Part shown: positions 55,775 through 64,000 of the stretch, piece after piece
Numbering within the stretch: position 1 is the stretch's first letter
Layout: the number at the start of each line of letters is the position of its first letter
Assembly (NCBI RefSeq): GCF_016864555.1
Contig: NZ_CP044011.1
Span: 3,987,501 to 4,051,500, forward strand
From: Sinorhizobium sp. BG8
GTDB taxonomy: Bacteria > Pseudomonadota > Alphaproteobacteria > Rhizobiales > Rhizobiaceae
DNA length: 64,000 nucleotides
Direction of reading: 5' to 3'
Translations under genes and position numbers: made by a program
The notes under the pieces: model-generated
What the model saw: the letters and a program-made list of their open reading frames with translations, nothing else
Databases searched by the model: none
Told to the model about the DNA's origin: nothing

Positions 55775-56968
55775 TCATCTTTTCTCCGGCGCGCGGCTTG
55801 CAGCCTTGAGGTGTGAGCCAACCGCGAACGACGGCGGCAGCCCCTCGGGGCTGCCGTTCTCGATTCCGGCAATGACCGCCCGTGCAAGCTCGTGGGCGAT
55901 GCCGAAGCTGATCTTGAAGCCCCCGGTGAGCAGACTGACATTGTGCAGGTCCGGATGCCTTCCAGCCATCGGATCGCGGCCGATCGCCTTTGGTCGCAGG
56001 CCGGCCCATCTTTCGACCACCTCGGCCTTTTCCAGCAGCGGTGCCACCCGCCGAGCCTCATCGATCAAACCTTCCAGCTGGCCGTCCGTGCCTGCCGGAT
56101 CGGTATACGTGTTCTCGCTCGTGCTGCCGACTGCCACATGACCGTCTTCGTGCGGCACAATATAGAGGCCATCGAAGAAGATCACCGGCATCGACGGGTC
56201 GACGGCCGCCTTAAAGAGCGCTGCCTGCCCCTTCACGCCCACACCCAAGGGCCTAGGCAGGGGCGGAGCCATCGACCGTAATAGATCGAAACTCGAAGTG
56301 CCCGCAGCAAGGACAAGATGACCGAAGCGCCTGCTGGTACCGTCTTCAAGGACGGCGGTGCCACCGGGCGAATCCACCCGGGCGACGCCCGTGTTCTCTC
56401 GGATGGCGACGTTCGGCATCATCTCCAGCGCGGCGCGAAGCAGGGCGAGAAGTCTTCTCGGCGCAACGCGAGCGGCGAGCTCGTCATGCACCAGCCCGCA
56501 AGCCGCGACCTCCTCCGCCGGCCAACCGGGCATCGGCACCTGCTCGAGAACGTTGAAGCCGAATGTTGCCGATCCCTGGGCCCAGCTGTCGCCGGCATCG
56601 CGGCTATGGCCGAGCGCAAGATCTCTGAGGTGTGGCTTGGGAAGGGGAATCAGCCGCCCCGACCGACGGTAACCGGCCGAAAGACCGGTCTCACGTTCGA
56701 GGTGGGCAATCTCCCGCGGCAGCGACACGAGGGCGTCGAACTGGAACTGCTTCTTCTCGTTCCATCGGTCCGGGAGGTGCGACATGAGCGCGCCCAGCAC
56801 TCCGCCGCTCGCGCCGGAACCGATCGTCGCCCTGTCTACGATCTCGACGGAAAGCCCTCTCCGCGCTGCCATGACGGCGGCCCACAACCCCATGACGCCG
56901 CCGCCGACGACCAGCACGTCCGGCGCCTGTTGACCCGGAGCCTTCGTGCGACTATCGGCATTGGTCAT
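55775..56968 (-). CDS. FAD-dependent oxidoreductase, DadA/glycine-oxidase type
   Basis: The 397-residue flavoprotein has the dinucleotide-binding motif VLVVGGGVMGLWAA and the C-terminal FAD contact GFKISFGIAHELA of the D-amino-acid oxidase family. It is divergent from mnmD with overlapping start codons. In E. coli, MnmC fuses an MnmD-like methyltransferase with an FAD oxidoreductase (MnmC1), so this could be the missing half, though it is shorter than that domain and the assignment is a guess. ATG 56968 (MTNADS) is the best start; TTG at 56989 is an alternative. Confidence 0.8.
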   Translation of the reverse strand: MTNADSRTKAPGQQAPDVLVVGGGVMGLWAAVMAARRGLSVEIVDRATIGSGASGGVLGALMSHLPDRWNEKKQFQFDALVSLPREIAHLERETGLSAGYRRSGRLIPLPKPHLRDLALGHSRDAGDSWAQGSATFGFNVLEQVPMPGWPAEEVAACGLVHDELAARVAPRRLLALLRAALEMMPNVAIRENTGVARVDSPGGTAVLEDGTSRRFGHLVLAAGTSSFDLLRSMAPPLPRPLGVGVKGQAALFKAAVDPSMPVIFFDGLYIVPHEDGHVAVGSTSENTYTDPAGTDGQLEGLIDEARRVAPLLEKAEVVERWAGLRPKAIGRDPMAGRHPDLHNVSLLTGGFKISFGIAHELARAVIAGIENGSPEGLPPSFAVGSHLKAASRAPEKR

Positions 56969-57695
56969 GGCTGAGCACGATCTCCTCAATACGGCCGCGC
57001 CGAGCGGGCAGACCCTCGAATGGCACGAGGGCGATATGCCCTATTCACGAGAATTTGGCGATCACTTTTATTGCCGCACCGATGGACGCCGGGAATGCGA
57101 CCATGTCTTCCTCGGCGGCAATGGCTTACCAGCGCGCTGGTGTCGCCCCTCGCTCTTCACCATCGGCGAGCTTGGCTTCGGCACAGGACTGAACTTCTGC
57201 GAGACATGGCGACAGTGGCGCGCGACACGTGTACCTGGCGGGATGCTGCGCTTCGTTTCCTTCGAGCGATACCCGATGTCGAACACCGAAATCGACCGGG
57301 CGCTTTCGCGGTGGCCGGAAATCGATGCGGAGCGTGCGGCATTGACCGGTCAGTGGCCCGCCGATCCCACGGGCGAGGTCAACCTTGCGCTCGACGAGCA
57401 AACCGTCCTTACAGTCGTATGTGGTCCGGCGCTGGAAAACCTGCGGCTGAGCGACCTCGTGTTCGACGCCTGGTATCTGGATGGTTTTGCGCCATCGAGA
57501 AACCCCGACATGTGGTCCGACGAACTGATGGGCGAGGTCTTCGGCCACACCGCCCAAGGCGGAAGCTTCGCAACCTATGCCGCGGCCGGTTTCGTTCGCC
57601 GCAACCTTTCGACGGCGGGTTTCGCCGTGGAGCGGCGCAAGGGTTTTGCGGGCAAGCGTGAAATGCTCTGCGGGCTCAAGGCGGTGGCGCCCTGA
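56946..57695 (+). CDS. mnmD: tRNA 5-methylaminomethyl-2-thiouridine methyltransferase MnmD
   Basis: S-adenosylmethionine-dependent enzyme of about 249 residues that methylates the wobble uridine of tRNA. It has the MnmC2-like start (LEWHEGDMPYSREFGDHFY), the SAM motif ELGFGTGLNFCET and the active-site segment WYLDGFAPSRNPDMW. I chose GTG at 56946 because GGAG lies 5 nt upstream; ATG at 56967 is possible but overlaps the start codon of the opposite gene. In many bacteria it is fused to an FAD oxidoreductase. Confidence 0.88.
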   Translation: MRLSALVMAEHDLLNTAAPSGQTLEWHEGDMPYSREFGDHFYCRTDGRRECDHVFLGGNGLPARWCRPSLFTIGELGFGTGLNFCETWRQWRATRVPGGMLRFVSFERYPMSNTEIDRALSRWPEIDAERAALTGQWPADPTGEVNLALDEQTVLTVVCGPALENLRLSDLVFDAWYLDGFAPSRNPDMWSDELMGEVFGHTAQGGSFATYAAAGFVRRNLSTAGFAVERRKGFAGKREMLCGLKAVAP

Positions 57696-57707
57696 TATCG
57701 CTGGACC

Positions 57708-61502
<3,795 letters not shown>

Positions 61503-61708
61503 ATGGATTACGGGGGATTGGTACCACGCTGGATTGAACAGATGGTTAAGGGATTCTTGCCGTAACTGGAGGAAGTCCCTCTGGGAGGAGCCCCGAACGC
61601 AGATCGTGCGGCCTTCCTCGCTAAGACACCATGCTGTCGCAAATGACCGCGTGGAGCGCGCCGCAGTATGTCACAACAGGCACGTGATAACTCAATTCGG
61701 ACAGGATC

Positions 61709-63285
61709 ATGGGCGACATTGTCAAACTTGAACGCCGAGCCGAACCTCCTCCGGCGAAAGCTGTGTCAGGCCGCGGACGGGCCGCGACGACGGAGCGTAA
61801 AACGCCGGTGGCGTCGCGCTACCTCAATCTCGTCAATGAGAGTGCGAGATGGCCTCTCTTGTCCGACGACGCCCTGGAAGCGGTGCACCAGGCGTCGCTG
61901 ACCATCCTTGAAGAAATCGGTATGGACATCATCCTTCCCGAGGCCCGCGAACGCATGAAGGCGGCAGGGGCAGAGGTGACCCCTGGCACCGACCGGGTCC
62001 GGTTCGACAGGGGTCTGATCCTGGAGATGCTCGCCAGCGTACCAGCCCGCTTCACGATGCATGCCCGCAACCCCGTGCGCAATGTCGACATCGGCGGCAA
62101 CAGCCTGGTCTTCGCCCAGGTGGGGTCCGCCCCTTCGCGTCCGATCGCGACAACGGACGCCGGGCGGGAAACCAGCGGGATTTCCGCAAGCTCGTCAAGC
62201 TCGCGCAATGCTACGACGTCATCCACACCACCGGCGGCTATCCGGTCGAACCGGTGGACCTCGATGCTTCGACGCGCCACCTCGACTGCCTGTCCGACCT
62301 CGTGAGGCTGACCGACAAGGTCTTCCAGGTGCCGTCGCTCGGACGGCAGCATAACCTCGACGGCATCGAGATGGCGCGCATAGCCCGCGGCGTCTCGATG
62401 GAACAGATGGAGACGGAACCGTCGCTCTTCACGATCGTCAACACGTCGTCGCCGCTGAGGATTGACGGGCCGATGCTGGAGGGGATCATCGAGATGTCCT
62501 CTCGAAACCAGGTCGTCGTCGTCACGCCCTTCACGCTGGCGGGCGCAACCGCGCCGGTGACGATCGCGGGGGCGCTTGCCCAGCAGAACGCCGAGGCGCT
62601 CGCCGGTATTGCGTTTACGCAGATGGTGCGCCGCGGTTCTCCGGTGATGTATGGCGGCTTCACGACGAACATCGATATGAAGACCGGTGCCCCGGCCTAT
62701 GGCACTCCGGAATACATGAAGTCCGTGATCGCGGGTGGGCAGCTTGCCCGCAAGTACGGCATTCCGTACCGCACGTCGAACTCCAGCGCGTCGAACACCC
62801 TCGACGCCCAGGCGGCGTACGAGGCGGGGTTCTCGTTGTGGGCGCTCGTCCAGGGCGGGGGCAACTTCGTCATGCACGCGGCCGGATGGAGCGAAGGCGG
62901 CCTCACCGCCTCCTTCGAGAAGTTCATCCTCGACGTCGAGATGTTGCAGATGGTCGCGGAATTCCTGAGACCCCTTGAGGTCGGCACGGATACGCTGGGA
63001 CTCGACGTCATGCGCGAAGTCGGGCCCGGAGGGCACTTCTTCGGAATGCCGCATACGCTCGCAAGGCAACAGACCGCTTTCCACGCGCCCATGCTCTCCG
63101 ACTGGCGGAGCTTCGAAAGCTGGACCGAAGCAGGCAGCCCGACGACCCACGATCACGCCAACCGGGTCTACAAGGAAAAGCTGCGCAGCTATGAGCAACC
63201 GCATCTCGAACTGGCGATCAAGGAAGAACTGGAGGCCTTCGTCGCCAGACGAAAGGAAGAAGGCGGCGTCACGGCAGACTTTTGA
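61709..63285 (+). pseudogene. MttB-family (non-pyrrolysine) corrinoid methyltransferase, one frameshift
   Basis: The joined frames give a complete protein of about 525 residues of the trimethylamine methyltransferase family. There is no in-frame TAG at the pyrrolysine position, so it belongs to the non-Pyl branch, which can demethylate glycine betaine and related compounds. Stretches DALEAVHQASLTILEEIGMDI and VVVTPFTLAGATAPVT are clear. The break is at 62130-62133 (C4 run); one more C gives VGSAPFASDRDNG. ATG 61709 follows AGGATC. No corrinoid protein gene is adjacent in the window. Confidence 0.85.
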
Positions 63286-63300
63286 GACACACATCCGGAA

Positions 63301-63332
63301 AAGTGCCGCCCCTCGCCCCGGGGGCGACACTT
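63301..63332 (+). terminator. Terminator-like hairpin after the MttB-family gene
   Basis: AAGTGCCGCCCC (63301-63312) pairs with GGGGCGACACTT (63321-63332) with one mismatch. It lies 15 bp after the stop codon. Confidence 0.6.
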
Positions 63333-63481
63333 CAAGACGTCGGCGCGTTCGGACTGCCTTCGTCCACGCTGGAGAAATGAATAGCAGTAGTCGCCGCTTC
63401 AGCGAATGCCGAAGGCGACTTCTCCATGGTTCCGTCCGTTCTTCGCCCTCTCACCTCAGTGGGCTGACGAGCGGGCGACGG

Positions 63482-63928
63482 CTACTCGAACATGATCGAC
63501 CGTACCGAGGAAACCAGTTTGTCTGTCGGGAGGTTGGTGAAGTCCTTGTCGATCTCCGCGGTTGTCTTCTCTCGCGATTTGCTTCCGAGCATGGCGCGCA
63601 GATCGCCGAGCGTCTGCGGCGCGGCGCAGACGATCAGGCGGTCGAACGCCCCCTCATGCGCATAGTCCTCCAGGCGGCCCGCCACTTCCGCCGTAAAACG
63701 CTGCTGCTCGTCGCGCACCGGGTCGCTGCTGTACTCCATCGCCGAGCCCCCAGGCCCATGCGATGAATAGCTGCGCCCCGGCTTGTCCGACATGATGTCC
63801 TTCGCCCGTTTCGGCTCGCTGCGGAAGATCTCCTGCTCCGGGCTCTTCTGCCCGTTCTTCAGAAAATTCACTCCCTTGAGCAGGCGTGCCTGGTTACCGT
63901 CGGCGGCGAGGATCCAAGTGTTTGTCAT
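63482..63928 (-). CDS. Host attachment family protein
   Basis: The 148-residue protein has the opening TWILAADGNQARLL and the closing stretch FDRLIVCAAPQTLGDLRAML of the family named for attachment to host cells in Agrobacterium. It looks like a nucleotide-binding or eRF1-type fold and has no signal peptide, so a direct surface role is uncertain. ATG at 63928 (MTNTW) is chosen over an extension to 63964. Confidence 0.88.
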   Translation of the reverse strand: MTNTWILAADGNQARLLKGVNFLKNGQKSPEQEIFRSEPKRAKDIMSDKPGRSYSSHGPGGSAMEYSSDPVRDEQQRFTAEVAGRLEDYAHEGAFDRLIVCAAPQTLGDLRAMLGSKSREKTTAEIDKDFTNLPTDKLVSSVRSIMFE

Positions 63929-64000
63929 CGTATTGCGCTCCTTGGCGGATCCTTGCCGCGACACCCGTTGCCGCGGCCTTTTCTTGCGAGGTCAGTGCGA

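Noticed and set aside
55836-55855. GC hairpin after the PRC-barrel gene
   Set aside because: It lies inside the end of the FAD oxidoreductase coding sequence and has no T-run, so I do not list it as a separate terminator.

Overview
The window looks like chromosomal DNA of a Rhizobiaceae member, of the Sinorhizobium/Ensifer or Rhizobium type. The composition is GC-rich. It carries nolR, bacA, the choXWV choline transporter, and a bdhA-xdhA-xdhB gene order like the one known from Sinorhizobium meliloti. I saw no insertion sequences, CRISPR arrays, rRNA or tRNA genes.

Layout. 1-365: 5' part of a TonB-dependent heme receptor (- strand) with iron-responsive-looking operators upstream. 730-3108: fhs and a divergent Lrp/AsnC regulator. 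3208-10062: a five-gene, one-direction cluster of almost uncharacterised proteins (coiled-coil/TelA-like, unknown, AAA+ ATPase, unknown, DUF2333 membrane protein). 10284-11326: cytochrome c and tdk. 11571-15345: choXWV plus a HugZ-like gene. 15536-17526: nolR and an omega-amino acid aminotransferase. 17755-26118: adenine deaminase, a frameshifted PQQ glucose dehydrogenase, alpha-glucosidase, an Ldh-family oxidoreductase and a KDG-type sugar kinase. 26193-34823: der, a YfgM-like TPR protein, nnrU-like, a polysaccharide deacetylase, bacA, an MFS exporter, map and a luciferase-like oxidoreductase. 34943-37136: an ECF42-type sigma factor with YciI/DGPF and AHSA1 partners. 37263-40021: esterase and glpK. 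40240-55203: bdhA, then a large purine-catabolism region (xdhABC, GcvA/LysR regulator, puuD, guaD, uraH, allA, uraD, puuE, DUF1045). It is interrupted at 49725-51734 by a secreted RTX protein whose N-terminus resembles a HasA hemophore. 55399-63928: PRC-barrel protein, FAD oxidoreductase/mnmD divergent pair, a large hybrid histidine kinase, an MttB-family methyltransferase and a host-attachment-family protein.

How genes work together. Adenine deaminase, guanine deaminase, xanthine dehydrogenase, membrane urate hydroxylase, HIU hydrolase, OHCU decarboxylase, allantoinase and ureidoglycolate lyase together cover most of the route from purine bases to glyoxylate; no allantoate-processing gene is in the window. 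Heme appears three times: a TonB receptor, a HasA-like RTX protein and a HugZ-like protein. The first two have TGA-N9-TCA boxes in their promoters, which suggests common iron control, probably by RirA.

Quality caveat. gcd, glpK, xdhB, puuE and an mttB-like gene are each broken by apparent single-base losses, every one inside a run of C or G. A luciferase-like gene has a further frame change in a G-rich stretch. This pattern looks more like homopolymer sequencing error than real gene decay, so the broken genes should be read as probably intact until resequenced.
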